Shown piece after piece: positions 46,801 through 61,800 of a stretch of 64,000 bases of DNA. The DNA is from Ligula intestinalis (lineage: Eukaryota > Platyhelminthes > Cestoda > Diphyllobothriidea > Diphyllobothriidae): contig JAYGXS010000004.1 in the NCBI GenBank assembly GCA_036362985.1, positions 5,439,440 through 5,503,439 on the forward strand, given 5' to 3'. The notes beneath the pieces were generated by a model that did no database searches, had not been told where the DNA came from, and was given only the letters and a program-made list of their open reading frames with translations. The translations under genes were made by a program, and so were the position numbers. Position 1 is the first letter of the stretch. The number at the start of each line of letters is the position of its first letter.

Positions 46801-49800
46801 TTTTTGCAGACAACTACGACAAATGGTGCTCCTATCGACCTTCAAAACGCGCCTCTATCTCCTCTCGACGCCGCAGCGCCGCCAATTCCAGCCTCGCCAA
46901 ACCACCCACTCTCAGTCCACCGTCCTCCTCCTCCTGCGTGGCTGGCCCGGCCAGACGCTCGTTCATATCTTCCGAATCCAGCGATGAGGACGACGAGGAG
47001 GAGGGTCGACCGTCTGTCGCGGTTAGGCGAGGAAACAGGAAGAAGAAGAAGGCAAGGGAGAGACCCTCTACCAGTCGCGTGGATTTGGATTCATCGCCAA
47101 AGCTCACTGAGGCAGTTCAGGACTACCAGATTGCGATGCAGGTCATCGGCAGTTCTGCAGCTCGGTAAGTAAGCAAGGTTGCCCTCTGACTGGGCCCTCG
47201 GCCGGTCTCAAGTTCGCGTTGCACTGTGTGATATGCCTGTCAGGACAAGCTCTTGTATGCTCGTTTTCCGGTCCCTGCCTCTGCACTTCGGTGAACCCTC
47301 TACGTTTGCCATGGCCATTTCGAGGTGGAGACATGACGGACGAGTGTATGTATATACGCACCCCGTATAGCTTATAAAGAGGAACATCGCCTGCTATCAT
47401 TTTACGATGTCATGATGCCCGCTTAGAGTCAAGGGCCTAATCAGTTAACGAACTAGTTGCCTTTGCTCACCGCATTTGGAGTAAATTTTACAGTTTTAGT
47501 CCAGGTGCTTGAGGTAAGTAGGCATGAGCCTTTGAGTACCCAATTTGCCACGCGTACAGGAAAACCGTGCATGTTGCCATATTTCATAATGTGGGCGTGA
47601 CTCTGAAGGGTTAAATTCGATCATTCGTCGCTCCAGCTCATTTTGTAACATAAGGCTGACAAGTTTCCTTGTAAAGCTTTCTATTGATGTTGACGTCAAG
47701 CATCTGCGGGAAAGGTAATCCTCATTTCAACCAATCTGATAGAAAAAGAGTTTTTGAGTGGCCTCGTGGGAGCAAAATCAAAAGGGTCCTTACGAGCCAG
47801 AAAACAATCCAGTACCTTAACAATGCGAACTTGTTGTAAGAGATTCCCGCACATTTGCCTAATCTTTGTTCGGAGGTCTGTATATGGCAAGGAGCTATGA
47901 CCTGTAACCGTTTTTGTGACTCCATGAACTCCTGAGGGACTGAAGAGCATTCACCGGGGAAGGTTTATTAGAGGTCCGACGTTTCGGGTGGTTGCATTTG
48001 AAGCTTATAGACCTGCACTTTGTCATCGACCCTCGTTTACTGCTTTTGTATAAGGAAGATATCTGCGCTGGCCTTCGATCGACAGGGGTCAGATGAAGTT
48101 TATAAGAGTATTGGTAGTGGTATAGAAAGTTTACTGGCGAGCTCTTGGATAAGTTTTGGTGGGCTCCCGTCTGGTCCTGGTGACTGATTATTTTTATTTC
48201 TCTAATTGCTTTCGGATGAGATCTTTTGACAGGAACTTTGCATCGTTCGTGTAGACTGCCTTGAAAAAACTTGATAAATACTCGACCTTAACCTTGTTTT
48301 CAGTCCTTTAAATGCCCTTGAAATTTTTTATCAACAGAATTTGTTGCTGTGCACAATGAACCCTTACAATTTTCTACCCCGCCCTGTTAGGTTCCCTTCC
48401 GAGAAAGTGGACAAGAAACAACGACGTAAGCGGCCCAGTGCTGTGCCTGCTGATGATGATGACAGTTGGCTCGAGGACGACATGGGCACAAGACGAGCGC
48501 CTGGCCAATCACGACGCTCCAAGCTCCCTCGAGATGTTAGCCCAGATGAGCCCAAGGGTCAGCTTCCTTCTCGTGGTAAGCCCTTTCTGCCGACATTATT
48601 ATCCACGTTCGCCCCAAACAAGCATAATCCCCTCAATGTACTTCCAAGTGTTAATTAGGCGTTCATTTCAGTTCAGTTTTATTAAAGGAAAACTGGGTAA
48701 CCGCATTTAAGCTCCCTATTGGTAACAAAGTGGCCAGAAAATGTATCAATTCAAAAGAAAATTTTAAAAAATACGCCCATTACATGCCTGCAAGCGAAAG
48801 CGAGCAGCTGTTGGTTAGCCGAATGTGTAATCATAAATAACTACTCACGTAACATGCGTAGTATAGTAATTATTAATAATTATCTAGTCACGTGGATAAA
48901 TGTGGAGCTGCGTTGATAGCATTCAAAAGCGGCGTCCGTGCTCACGGTAACTACCAGATCTTTCTAAGCTTATGAACACGTTAACACGCTTTCAGTGTTA
49001 TTGTTCAGTTTCCGTCGCAATAACTTCTCTATTATTTGTTAAAAGGTGTGGGCGCATCACAACGCCCGCCTCGTGAGACCATCAGCTCTCTGAGTCACCG
49101 GCAAGAGCAGGAATGCCTCGAGCCTGATGTCCTCTTCGACCCTCGGGAACTTCTTTCCTCCACGCACATGGAGTTGCCAGCTCTCACACAATTGACTACC
49201 AGTTCGCCGGTGAAAAGTGCGGCAAAGCCTGTTGAGGTCCCGCAACCCACCGCACCGACGACAAACCCACCTGCTCTAGGTAAGTTGAAATTGTTTTTAT
49301 CCCCAAAATGCAATAACGCGCTTCAGAGACTTATTATTTATGGTACAAAGCTTCCAGGCCCCCACACTCCTAGCAGTTCTCATGTTCATCGCTGGGGGTC
49401 TATTTGATGTGAAGCTTGTTTGCCAGTCCGTACCCGAGTTGATAATTGCCCTGATTTTATCCCTATTGTCAATTCTTCGCGCGTTGGTCATTTGCGTACT
49501 TCCTGCGTGTTTTACGTCCTCAGGTAGCGGCCGATTGTGGGACGTTCGCCTACAGTATTATTCCTGTTTCTTGACGTTCTAGGCATTGGAAAAAAATCTG
49601 TGCATTAGCATTAACCTGCTCTCCCTGCTTATGCTTCACGAAGCCAATGATCGCATTCTTTTGTTGGCAGATGCAAAGTGGTGCACGATCAAGGTCACCT
49701 TCCCCGACATATCGCTCCTTTTACCCGTGGATACCCAGTGAGTTAACCTCTCCATCTTATTTGCCTGCTCGGTTTTGTTTGATTTAATCACTAGACTCTC

Positions 49801-52800
49801 ACCATTTTAGTGGTATGCAGTTGGGCGACCCTTGCATTCCTCCCTTTCACTGAATTCAAGCCTGCAAATGTGAGCCGGACCATCCTTCCTACCCAACATC
49901 AGCTGGCAAAACGTGAGCCGTAGCTTAGAAGCGTAGACACAATAAACTCTACTGGCACCAGATGACTGCTAACAGATGATGATCATTTTGGCAGTTTCTT
50001 TTCGTGTTTTCGCACATGTCAGAAAAAAATCCACACGTTTAGAGGGGATTACTAGTAGGAGTGATTACTGCGGTCGGGGCACAAAAACACGCAAAATTGC
50101 AAATCTGTAAATTCACAATCAACAAAACGGTTCAAAATCAACTTGCGTGCAACCTGCTACTCAAGATTAACGCTGGGAAAAATCATTGCTCAAGTGCTGC
50201 AAGTCTTGTTGGGTAAAACTTGAGGTTAAATTAAGCTCCTCTAAAAGAAACATAACGGTAACAGTCTATTATAGGTGCTACCACGGAAAAGAAAACCCCA
50301 GAATGCTGCAATACGACAGCGATGGTAATGAGGGGTTACTGTATCTCACTACACATAGCGTTTAGTGATCTTTCGGGACCCAGGATCGTGAAGTAAAGTA
50401 GTAAATATGAGCAGCCCGTCACCTAGACTCCCGCTGATGCCAACAGTCAATCTTTTATTTCAAGAAAAAAGGCAACTGTTGTTGGTGCCTTGGTGAGTTT
50501 AGGCAGCACTAAAAGTCCACCCCGGAAGCATATGCGCCTAGACCAATTAGCCTCCAAGTCTTTCATCCTCAGCTGTTCAAAGTCAGTGCCATCCTTTGTG
50601 CTCCAACAGATCGCGCACCGTGGCCTGGGTCGCCGAAGAGGCACTTCGCCGACGCAGTCTACTGCTTAACGACGGTCCCGACTCTACCACCACCGCTACC
50701 GCTCGTGGAGGGCGTGCAATAGCAAGATTGCGTACCTGTGACGGTGCCCTACTTCTGCCCTCGGATCTGCTCTTCTCGGTACTGCCGGCCTCCGCCCTCT
50801 CCACCGGTGCCACCACAGAGCTCCTCGCCGAGGTGCTGGAACCAGGAACGTCAAAGAAACCCTCTACCATGGCCCCTAGTTCTCAATGTGGCAGTGCCTT
50901 CCAAGCGTATTCTAGACCATATGGGACGGAGGGTGCGTCGATGTTTATATATATTTGTTCTTCCATTTTTGGTAACTTCCGGACGTGCTCCGTAAAATTG
51001 CAAATCTTATCTTACCATATCCAATAATTTGGCTGTCATATGAGATCGCGGAGGTGGACTTAGTCCTGACGAGACGTTTCTAGCGACTGGGTGTGTCGTG
51101 TATTGTTAAAAAAAACCAAAATAGTGCAGTTCGGCCCTTAATTCGTGTAGTGCCGCATTTTTGCGAAATTTTGATAATTACTCGCAGACTGGCGTTAATG
51201 CATGTACGAAAACTTAGAAAAAATAATGAGCAACCCTAGGCAAACTTGTTGTTTAAAAGAAATATAAGAATTACTAATTTTTTGTTAAGAACGACATTTT
51301 CTTAATAAGCCCACAGTTCTGGAGGCGTAAAAATATCTATAAATTAGAACAATAAATTTAAATAACCACACCACATTCTTTATATATAAAAAAACTTTTC
51401 CGTGGTCAAAATATTTTAAAAATAGGTTTTTCTTTTATTCCAATTACTTGCGTATCGATCTTTCACTGTCGATACATTTTCTAGCTTTTTCAGCTTCTTC
51501 AAGCCTTCGTTCATAAATCTAGATTTCGTTCAACGTTTATATCAAAACCTTCAACATAAAACTTCCATTAAAACCGTTTTTTGATATTGGTTCCCATGAA
51601 GGTGTCCACGTGGGCCATTATTAGAAATGCCTTCAAAAACAAAACACGTCGTTGAGCAAAAAGATTGTTCGCAACAAATGTCTGATATTGTTATTCCTAG
51701 AAAACCTTCTATGCTAGGTTACTTCTTTAAAAAGAAAATTAATTAGGTATTCAGCTGATGAATTTCTAGGCATGTTATCTTTTTCAAAACTAACGTCACA
51801 GTAAAAATGGAGGTTTTTGACAAGTTTTTTGTACTCTCCCTGAAGATAAATGATTTCATTTGACTGGAAATGAAAGAACTCCCTTTCCTCATTGTATTTG
51901 AGTATTTTCCATCAAATTGGATTACTGCCAGGCTCTGTTCTAGCCTTGCGAATGCGATAGAAAGTCGCAGAATTCTGTCGGTTCCATTTCTACATTACAC
52001 TGAAGAGAAAATTATAGTGTTTAAAAGGTATATTTCTTCATGCTTTAGATTTAATAAGATATGGTTTAACCTAAACATTCACGATAATGTATGATCCGTT
52101 TTTTGTTACGTCCTAAATACTTGATGCGGTACAACAAAGTGCGCTCAAAACATTTTTACTGCATTTCGTGTCCAAAATCTTCACACATTCATAAAAATAA
52201 TTTGTAACACTAGTATTTGTACTCGTTTATGAAAAAAATGCGACTCCTTAAAGTTGACCTTACTCGCATCTGAACACTTTTGGACAAAATTTCCCGGTTT
52301 AGGAAGGATATTTTACACTGTTTTTTTTTACTTATTTTGGAGTCCTATCGTAAATTACAGCATATCAATAAAAAGTTTCGTTCTGTCGTACTTACGAGCA
52401 TAGGAAATACCTTCGATGTGAGACTACTACCAATTTCGCCAAAATTAGTGCCCATTGCCGTTAATAATCTTAAATAAAAGGATGATTTTCCTAACAAAAA
52501 GGCTTCCTGAGGATTAAATTCACCCAGTGGGCCAAAATAGCATGACTAAATATATGCGAAACTACCATGTCAAATTTCGTAATGACCGTTGCACTTTTTC
52601 GTCGACACACTTTACATGGGAGTCATTGGTTGGACGGCTAAATGCCCTATCATTGTTATCTATCTGTCTTCCTGGTATCTACTCAAATTTTTGGTAGGTG
52701 GGGTTGAACCCATCACATCCATCTTGTTTGGCCGACAAAAGTCACTTGACTGTGATTTTTGTTGCATTTGGGGCATTTTCGTCTGTACCCACTTGGTCGC

Positions 52801-55800
52801 CTCAGTTATTATTTGTCCTCCCATCTACTGCGCCTTCTTGTCGTGCCTCACGTCTGTGGGAGGCCTCTACGTCGTTTCGCACCCGATCCGACAGGTAGAG
52901 GATATTATGCCACAGTTAACGAGCCTGAAACATCAGTAGGTTTGTTTACCTATTAGACTCTTGCGAAATAGGCCTTGGAAGTGAGCCGTTCGCTTCAGCA
53001 GCGAACCGAAAATTTAGTCCTCCTGTCTATTTGCTATGATCCCTCCCTTGTTTGATCGGCGCGCTCAGCGTTAAGTCAATTTTGTGGATTGGAGTTTATA
53101 GCCGTTCCCGTCCTCATACGCGACCCCGTTTCTGTACTTAATTTTACTGATCACGACGTAATTCTATCAACGAGATCGCTAGTCCTTAAGCTCCAACAGA
53201 TGTTTGTTATCCTAGAGGTTTAAACAGTCGTAAATCGTTTTTCTGCATTGAATGAATATCTTGAGCTTTATCAGTCCTTGAGGTAGTAAATGGTCATTCC
53301 TCTCATGCCTGTACATCCGAGAAGGGAGCAGAGATGGGCATTGGGATTTATGCGTTTGCTCAGACCCCACCTCTTTTCCTCAAACATTGCTTTGTGCTTC
53401 ACCTAACTATATACGGCTTCTAAAGGAAATTCATGAATTCTAGCCCCCATAGACGGGCAAAATCGTCTTGTGCATAATTGGGGCTGTCACCGTCCAGCCG
53501 CAGTGGATAACTCGGGTACGCAAACCTCAACTTCGCCATTAAACTTTACAAACATAGTTGATGGTTTTCAAATTCAGAAGGACAGTTGGCGAGCCTACGT
53601 ATACTTTCGATAAATTCTCTTCGGGCCATTACATTTATATGGAAGGGGAAGGTACAGGGTGACAAGCAATCAATTAATTATCGTTCTAATCAACTTAGTC
53701 TTGGGAATGGGGTCTTGGGGTTTGGGTTGATAAAAAGTGGGTAGTGACAGGGTAATTAGGAGAGGGAGGGGGGAAAGAACGCGTGGAAAATGCTGGTAGT
53801 TCTGCGGCCGTTGGCCATGCTAGGCTTGGGGCCTGAAGAAGGTTCTTCTGCGCGCACAACACCGGCTTCATCTTGCGAATGGCCGTGGCCTCCGCTGTTG
53901 CCAGCAGCCGTTGACCCAGGGACTTCGGGTAATCTGGTGAGACCTTGTAGATCACCTTAAAGGCTTCGTTCGGGTCAACATGGTGTCCAGAGTCCACCAT
54001 ATGAGCAAGAATGGAACTGTTAATGTTCCTGACTTCGCCTTTGTTAGGCCATGCTGGCAGATGCTCCCGTATCCTCTTGGATAAGCGCCGGCTCGTGCGA
54101 CCTATGTAACATGCTCCACAGGAACAAGTAAATGAGTAAATGCACATGGAAGTGGTCTGGGCTGGCAGCTTATTCTTACCTTCGCCGTGTAGGACCGGGT
54201 TTGTTGAGAATAACACCCGAACTTTCGCCACTGGGAAGGTTCGTGATACGGCTTGGTTAAGGCGTCGGCTTAACAGTTCACTTGCTGCGTCCCCTTGAAA
54301 GGGGACTTTGAAGAAAAGGCTCTTCTTTTCCACGGTGGGTGGTAAGGGTTTGCGTTCTCTCTCTCTATCATGTTCTGAATAAACTTGTCAGGGTACCCAT
54401 TCTCTCGAAGCAGGTCCTGGATCTTCGTGAGCTCTCTTTTGATAGTATCGTCCAAGCAGATTTTTCTAGCCCTTTGCGTTAAGCAGCGGAGTAGATTACG
54501 CTTCTGTTGGATGGGTACGAAGCTGTGAAAGTTCGTGTACTGTCCGGACCAGGTTTTCTTTCTATAAACGCTCCTTCAAATTGCATTTGACCTGCGTTAT
54601 TTTCGGCTTCGTGGAAAACGTTATTCTAGTGATCTGATGCGGCGCGTTTTAGAATTCCAGTCCCCTTAGTGCATTGTCTCCCTTGCGACATTCCTAAAGA
54701 GAAAAACTAGTAGTAATCGACAACCCCCTTTTTTTCTTACCTTAGCTTTGCTACCACCCGGTCCTGCGCTTTCCCGCACTCCTTCATTCAGTCATGAACT
54801 CGCCGATTTCCGTCCAAAAGTGCGCAAAGCACTGAAAGAGGCTTTGGCGACCGGCACGCTGAACTTATCGCGTTTTGCCCTGGGTGCGCAGAACCTGGCC
54901 AGTGCCCTTGCCACCTACGCAAGGATCTCACAGCATCCACTGGTGGAACTGCTTCTTGACGGTATGCTCTCTGCTCCCCCCGTCAATGATTCCTTGTTGC
55001 CTTTCGCTTGTATCTTTCCAACGCCGCCCCCCCCCCACACTATGCCGTTTTCTGCTACCTGCAGTACGGAGCCTTTGTACCCATAAAATTGGCAACTATG
55101 TAAATGTTTCGGGACAGTGGTTGTGGGGCGCTGACCGATTGTGTTACGGGAGACCCCCGTTCTTTCTATCTCGCCAGCCACTCGAGCAGCCACACAGTAG
55201 TGAGTATTACAGGCAAAAGAAAACATTACGGTGGGATATGACTGGCTGCTGACGGTAATTTGGCCAGAGTTAATCGTCCCAGTCTCCCTCCGCCTATGAT
55301 ACTAGTCACAGTGCGACTGCCAGCAGCGCCCAGAGTGATCTCCAAGGCACAATAGAATGATTATGTGTCGTGACTTGATCCATAAGCCCACCCCCCTCCC
55401 CCCCCCTCTGTCACTGTTAACATGTCCGATAGCAACCGTTAGCACAACAAGCCCCTGGTTCAAGTGTTAGGGCACGAGATGTATAGCCAACATACTACGG
55501 GTTCGAACCTCTGGGTTTGCAAACCAGGGTTTGAGTCTGGCTGGTCGATGAGGACTACAAATTCGTTTGAGCCACTTATGGAAAATTGGTCGTCTCGGCG
55601 GGATTCGAATCCACGCCAGGCAGAAATGACCATTAAATCCCTCATGGCTCTTTCCAGATCTCTTTGGAAGGTGGGCTTGTGAGGTGTTCAAAGTCACCTG
55701 GAAGCAATTTTCATAGATCTGGACTGATCCAGTATTCATCACTGGATGACGGCAGTCACCACATTTGAAATCAGCCCTTCAGGATTTGCCCTGTGGATGT

Positions 55801-58800
55801 GTTATGAACACGTACAAGAAGCACTAGAATGAGCACCTCTGAAATAGTGTCGCCGTAAGTCACTGTTAAGACCAATCTAGACTGAGTGCTTGAGGCTTAA
55901 ACTCAATTGCCTTGCCCATAAAATTTTCTGAAGGAAACGCTTCCCCACTTTCGTAAGATCGTTTGTATTTAGCGTTGCATGATAATGTCTAACTTGTTAT
56001 TTTTTGGGGAACATGAGCGAACTCTGGAGGCATTTGAGCACCACTGCCTGAAGACCATCGTTCTAGCGAAGCGCGCTTATTGGTTTCGAATGCGACAGTC
56101 GGCGTTTGCTGTGGCTACAGTGCAAGAATATCTGAGGCCATCCCCGAAAGGCGGCCCAGGGGATTTAGATACGCTGTTTTTCGTCCGCTTCACAAACCCG
56201 ATGTTGTTGGTGTCAATCTGACACTATTAGCCACCTACAGATACCTAGACTGGACACAATTGGCCAAGGCGTGGAGTTGCTACTTGAACCTTGTCTGATT
56301 GGTTTCCGTCACTAAGTAGAAGAGAAGATGAGCCGAGTTCTCTTGATCCACTGCCACAGATGGTTACGCATTGACAGGTACGATTCGCGAAATCATAAAG
56401 ACATGCAAAATCAATCAGGTTTAAAATGATATCAATCACAAGTAAAGTCAGACTGTAGCCTAGCTGACTCGAGATTTCACTTCATGTCGAACCTGTTGTC
56501 GTTGGAACAACCCTTATCAATCTTTGTACAATCGACCTTCTACCCTGGAAGATTGTTACGTTCAGCATTATCCAGACCCGTTTTAACCTCATCTGTACAC
56601 TAACCCATAATGATTGGTGGACAGAAATGAGCGTTCTTCCGTAAGTTTGTCAGCACTGACCGTTATTAGGTGCTTGTGAGTGATGAAGTAGCTGGGATTC
56701 AGAAGTCGGGATTTTCAAATCGTAGAACAAGTCCGATATCTGTTCTTGCTAAAAAAAGGGGGATATGCCTACACTTGCTTCCCCTCCCCTCTCCATCGTA
56801 GCCAATCCCCCCATAACGACGAATGACTGGGATTCGGGACGGAACCGTGCTGTTACCTTATTACTGACTCCTGCGGTGATCAGGTATCCCTTCCAAACAT
56901 GCAGGATCCCTTGTTTGAAATCATTGTATCGCGACGCATATGACGGTCTGGCTGAGTGCCGTCTACTTAGATGAACCAATATTTGTAACTAGAATTCGCC
57001 CAGTTAACACATCCTTCTCGTCCGTTTCAGTTAGCTTAAAGCCCTTTTCGCTTTTTTCCCCCTAGGTAACCTCCTTTCACCGCAGGATATGCAGCCGCCC
57101 TGTTTGGCTGAACAGACGCCGTTTGCCACTGTATTTCGAGACCTCGTATGCAGGTCGCTGGGCCTTCGGACGCTGAGTTTGGCCGAAAACTTTATCACGG
57201 CGGACAGCCTGCTTTCATTGCTCTCGTTCGCCGCAACTACTGATAACTCGTAATCTACCAGTCTGCTGTTATTTTTATTGATAATTTAGGCCGATATTTC
57301 CTTAGTAAGCCAGAGGCCTGCCTCTGTAGTCTGTTCTATCGAGCATTTTCATGCCGTCGCACACTTCTGCTCGTACGTTTGATCTGCTACAAACCGCAGG
57401 GTTACCTACTATATTGCCACGCTTTAAGTCAACTGGATCCAATGGGTGGTTTAGACCGCCATGTCTACCCTGCATTTTTGCAGTTCGCCTAGGTAAACAT
57501 ACGTTCAACCGAAACTTCATCTGTGCTTGCTCATCGAACGAATCCTCAGTAACCGACACTTCAACTTTTTGGTGACTTACCAGTTGTTTGGCCACAATCC
57601 GACTACGTCACCTAATCCAAAAGACGCACAATTAAAAAACCTCCGAGCCCGCCTGCACATCAATCTTCCAAAAGTCTGTTTCGCGTTGCGCAAACAGATT
57701 GAGGACAGAGATCAAGGTCACTATCGACAGGGCTGAGTACGATGCAGCCAGCCGTACATTTGTTCGTCCCTCGACAACGGGATCACGCGAGAGTTCGAAG
57801 GTCAGAGGTCAAGGCCAAGACGGAGTAAAATATGCAGCCAGCTGTACATTTTTTTTTCATTTCTTGAACTCCCAGAGAACGCTTTACCGTCTTCTGTTAA
57901 GTTACCTGGGCCTCGCGTCTTCTCGACCATTATCACCGAGTACACTATCAATGCTTTTCATCAGGAATCTGCTCTCATCGCTTTATTGACTTCCCGAAGC
58001 AATAATGCTTCTAATGCGCGGCAAAAGTTACGAAAAAGCAATCAAATACGAAGCCGAAATCGTTCAAGGGACATGGCATTTCTCCAGCCCAATACCTCGG
58101 TTTAGGGGCTGGGGCTCTTTGTCGGTTCATTGTAAATAAAAATGACCTCTCATTATGTCACAGCTTTTTATAAATGCTGGGTAGTAATAAAGTTGTTCTA
58201 CAATCTTAGCTACCTCTTGCCCCCTAGTCCTGTGTTTATTTTTATTAGGTTTAGTTTACGTTACTGTTTAGTTTATTAGTTTACTTTTATTTTATTTAGC
58301 TATCGCAAAAGTTAGGTAAATGTACTTGAATAACTCTTATATACTAAGCTAAACCTGACAAAAGTTATTTAGCTAAAAACCATAATCAATTTAAACTAAT
58401 AAACTACAAAATAACATTCTTATACCACTAGTCCTGTAAGGCAGAATTCTGCGGCTAGGGGCACCTAAGGTGCTAGACCAACTCTGTTATTACCGCGTTA
58501 TTCTCGTGACCACCGCGATCTTCTCCACGTGCGACCATTAGGATATTGAACAACTGCGATGGCCTCCTCCTGACATGATTCAAACACTTTCAGCAGCAGA
58601 ACATCCGATTAACATATTCCCTTCGCCTTCCCCCCCCCGCAGGCGACAGTTTTTCTCCTTAAAATCTCACAAATGGCATTCTAAACTAGACTTATGAACA
58701 ATACCCAAGGAGTTTTTACTGTCTGCCCTCCTAGCGCAGTTCCAGTACTGGCAGCGCCACATGTTCTGCATCATAACTATGTACAAAGAGGGAGTTCAAA

Positions 58801-61800
58801 GGTATTTACCTATATTTCCCTAATAAAACTGAACTGAAAACTGAACTAATGCTGTTAAAAATCAGCTGACTGCCAAACGATGCCTTATTCTTAATTTTTT
58901 CCATTTATGCTTACGTTCGCTATCCCTGCCGCGGCTGCCAAAGGGCCACTTGGGCACAACGCTCCTCGGCCAATGCCGCAGAGGCCTGTATACGCGACAC
59001 CCCATCGGGCAACTTGCAACACACCAATCACATCCCCACTTAAACTCGCCCCACAATAATTTAACGCAACTGTCAACAGTGCCATCTGTCAGGCCTGATT
59101 GGACGCGGTCAACACCAGCCCACGGTTTAGACGAGGTTGCGTTCAGTTCAAATGCCCAAATAGACCAGAAGTGGCCATTCACATATATTGCGCTAGTCTG
59201 GGTGGGTAACCTGTGTGTGTGTGTGAGAGAGAGAGAGTGAGGCAACGCCTTTCGCAACGCCTAGCAAGGAGAATGAAATCTTGACGAAATAGTATTTGCG
59301 ATTTCTTTCTAGCGTCATTTTAGCAATTTTAATGCCCGACCATAATTGCTGCATCTACCGAATTAGCTTCGTTTTTTTTTAATACTAGAAGTCAACCCGC
59401 TGGGTGTGCACCCTTGGGCCAGCTCACACGCCTCAATCTCAGTTACAACCCCTTGTTGTTGGCCGCTCACGCACCGGCCTCTCCTTCGGCCACCGCACCC
59501 CCCAACTCGACCATCTCGCCCAACTGGCTCAATGATTTCACTGAGTCAGAGCCACCCAACCCGCTGCCGCCGTCGTCGTCGTCGTCGCCGCCCTCCCTGC
59601 TGTCACAGTTACTGCGCCTGTGTCCCAATTTGTCCTTCCTCGGCCTCGCTGGTTGCTCACTGACCCCTGACCTCTTCTTGGAAGGTGGCATCTTTGGGGC
59701 CGGCCTCGATGTGCCTGTATTGCGCCAACAAAATCTGCATGGTGGTATGGTCGCCTACTACAATGCATTGTTTTTTTTAATGTTACGTTGCATGTTTAAG
59801 CTCCACAGCTGCAGAAGAGAACACCGCGAACGTAGTCAGTGTGTAATGCGTCTATACCGAAAAAAAAGTTTTGTAATCCTTCATGAAATTGTCGTGAAGT
59901 AGGCACTTCGTGAGCTCGTAGGGGTCTAAGTAATGATTATACCCGGATCACTAAAATCATCAGGCCAAATCCCAGGTTGGAAGTTGAAAGGCAGAAGTCA
60001 CCAGAAGGAGTGGTTTATTGTGTACAGAACTCCCTTTTTCTGTCCCAGACAGCAGTAGTCACTGGCGAAGCCAGGGCTAGTGTTGATTGCGTCCAACCAT
60101 ACCTGACAGAGTCGACTGTGTGTTGTGTGGGGTAGTGTCAGTTGCTTTAACTTGTCTGTCCGGTCCGCAAAAGCATCAACCCAGGATGGGCACATCCTGA
60201 GGATATAGATCGGTGCACAAACCAATACTGAGTTCAAGTGTTCTGTCATTGGTGTGTTGCAATTGCCCGAGCGGATGTTGCCTGTAGAGGTTTTTGCTGC
60301 ATCGGCTGAGGCGTGGTATATTCAAGTGGCACTTAGGCAGGCGTGCTTATTTGGACGCACGTGTGTACGTGACTGAGCAAGCTGAGGTCAAATGTAGGGG
60401 CCGCCGGAAAGTCGAAGAACAAGGGGATAGTTTGTAGAGAAATTTATTTACCGGCTTACTGAACAGTCTACACAAGCATTCGGTCATCGGACATTGGTTT
60501 TTTGTTTCTTCATTTTATTGCGCTTCAATGCCTACACCATAATTCTCCGTTTCTCCAAGAAGTTGGGTAATCCTGCACTTGTCGAACAACGAGCCTTGGA
60601 CAACTCTGTGAACAAATAATCTCCTATTGTTTCTCAAGTTTTCATTTCTATTTCTTGTTTCTACTCTTTCCCTTCGACTTACTTTTTAAAATTAACTACT
60701 AAACACTGCGCGATATTATCTGTATAATGACAACTTTTTAACTTCTGCTGCCTCCTCTTGTGGCGTCCACAAAGTTTCTAACCGTCTCCTTTCTTTTCTC
60801 ACAGTGACGGCGGCAGCGGCGTCTACATTCAGTCACCTAGTCGAACTTGACCTCAGCTGGAACCCATTAGCGGCGGAGTTCTCCTCTGCAGAATTTCTTT
60901 TCAGTCTCCTGGGCACGGCTTCAATACAGCAACCGCCACACTTTGCCGGCCTCCGTTGTCTCCGTTTACGAGGTTGTCTCCAGGCGAAGGCCAAGAAACA
61001 GACTGGCTCCCCCACCCTCTTCATGCCAAATAACGTTGCTGGATCATGGCTTTCCTGCGATGGCGACTGTGATTACTCAGTGCAAAAAGAGTCGGCTGTC
61101 TCGGGAGACTGTCTAATTCTTTGTTTGGCGAAGCTTCTCGACAGCGTATGCGTTGCGCTCCTTTTGCGAGGGGATTGCTTTTTTGTATACATACGTGTAT
61201 TTAGCTGTTTTTTTCGTAACCACAACTGCTCCTAAAGGATTCCACATCACAGTCAACAAGTAGTTATTGTATCAACTGGGTCACGCTGCTTATTTTCTCT
61301 GGATCAACGATCAGCGGTCCGTTAGGGTCCTTACTAGGTCGTTAGGTGGCCATCTGTGTTCACAAATGTGACTTGACCTCTGCGAATATTGCTCATGTAC
61401 TAATCTCCCGGCCAATTGGCTTTTGTGCTCGATATTTGAAACATTAGAGTAGATAGGCTCCCCTAAGATTTCGCAGAACACTTGATCGAGCTGTCAAGCA
61501 CGATCGTTGCTTATTAAAACTCTAGAAGAGGGGTATCCATTGCGATACCTAAATCAACTACAATGGCCACTACTGTGGCTGCCTTTGTGTAACTTCCTCT
61601 GAGCCTTCCACTATTTTCCTCGCGAATTCCGAAACATTGACCTCCTTTCAATGCCCTCATCTTTTAGGGTAACTTCCATATTCAGACGCTGGATGTTGGC
61701 CACTGTAACCTTACTCCAGGCTGTTTGCTGAGTTTGCAACGGTGAGTCCTCGATGTCTCGTAGTTGATGTGGTTGCGGGAAAACCTCTGATTATATTAGC

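Larger units (their letters stand above)
54962..57065 (+). other. TONSL: TONSL intron 17
   Basis: 2,104 bp containing a tRNA-like fragment near 55590 and an RTE relic at 55985-56450. The C-rich stretch near 55390 is unassigned. Confidence 0.5.

Noticed and set aside
46609..47172. 187-codon plus-strand frame
   Set aside because: Overlaps TONSL exon 12 in a different frame; the exon frame has splice sites and homology.
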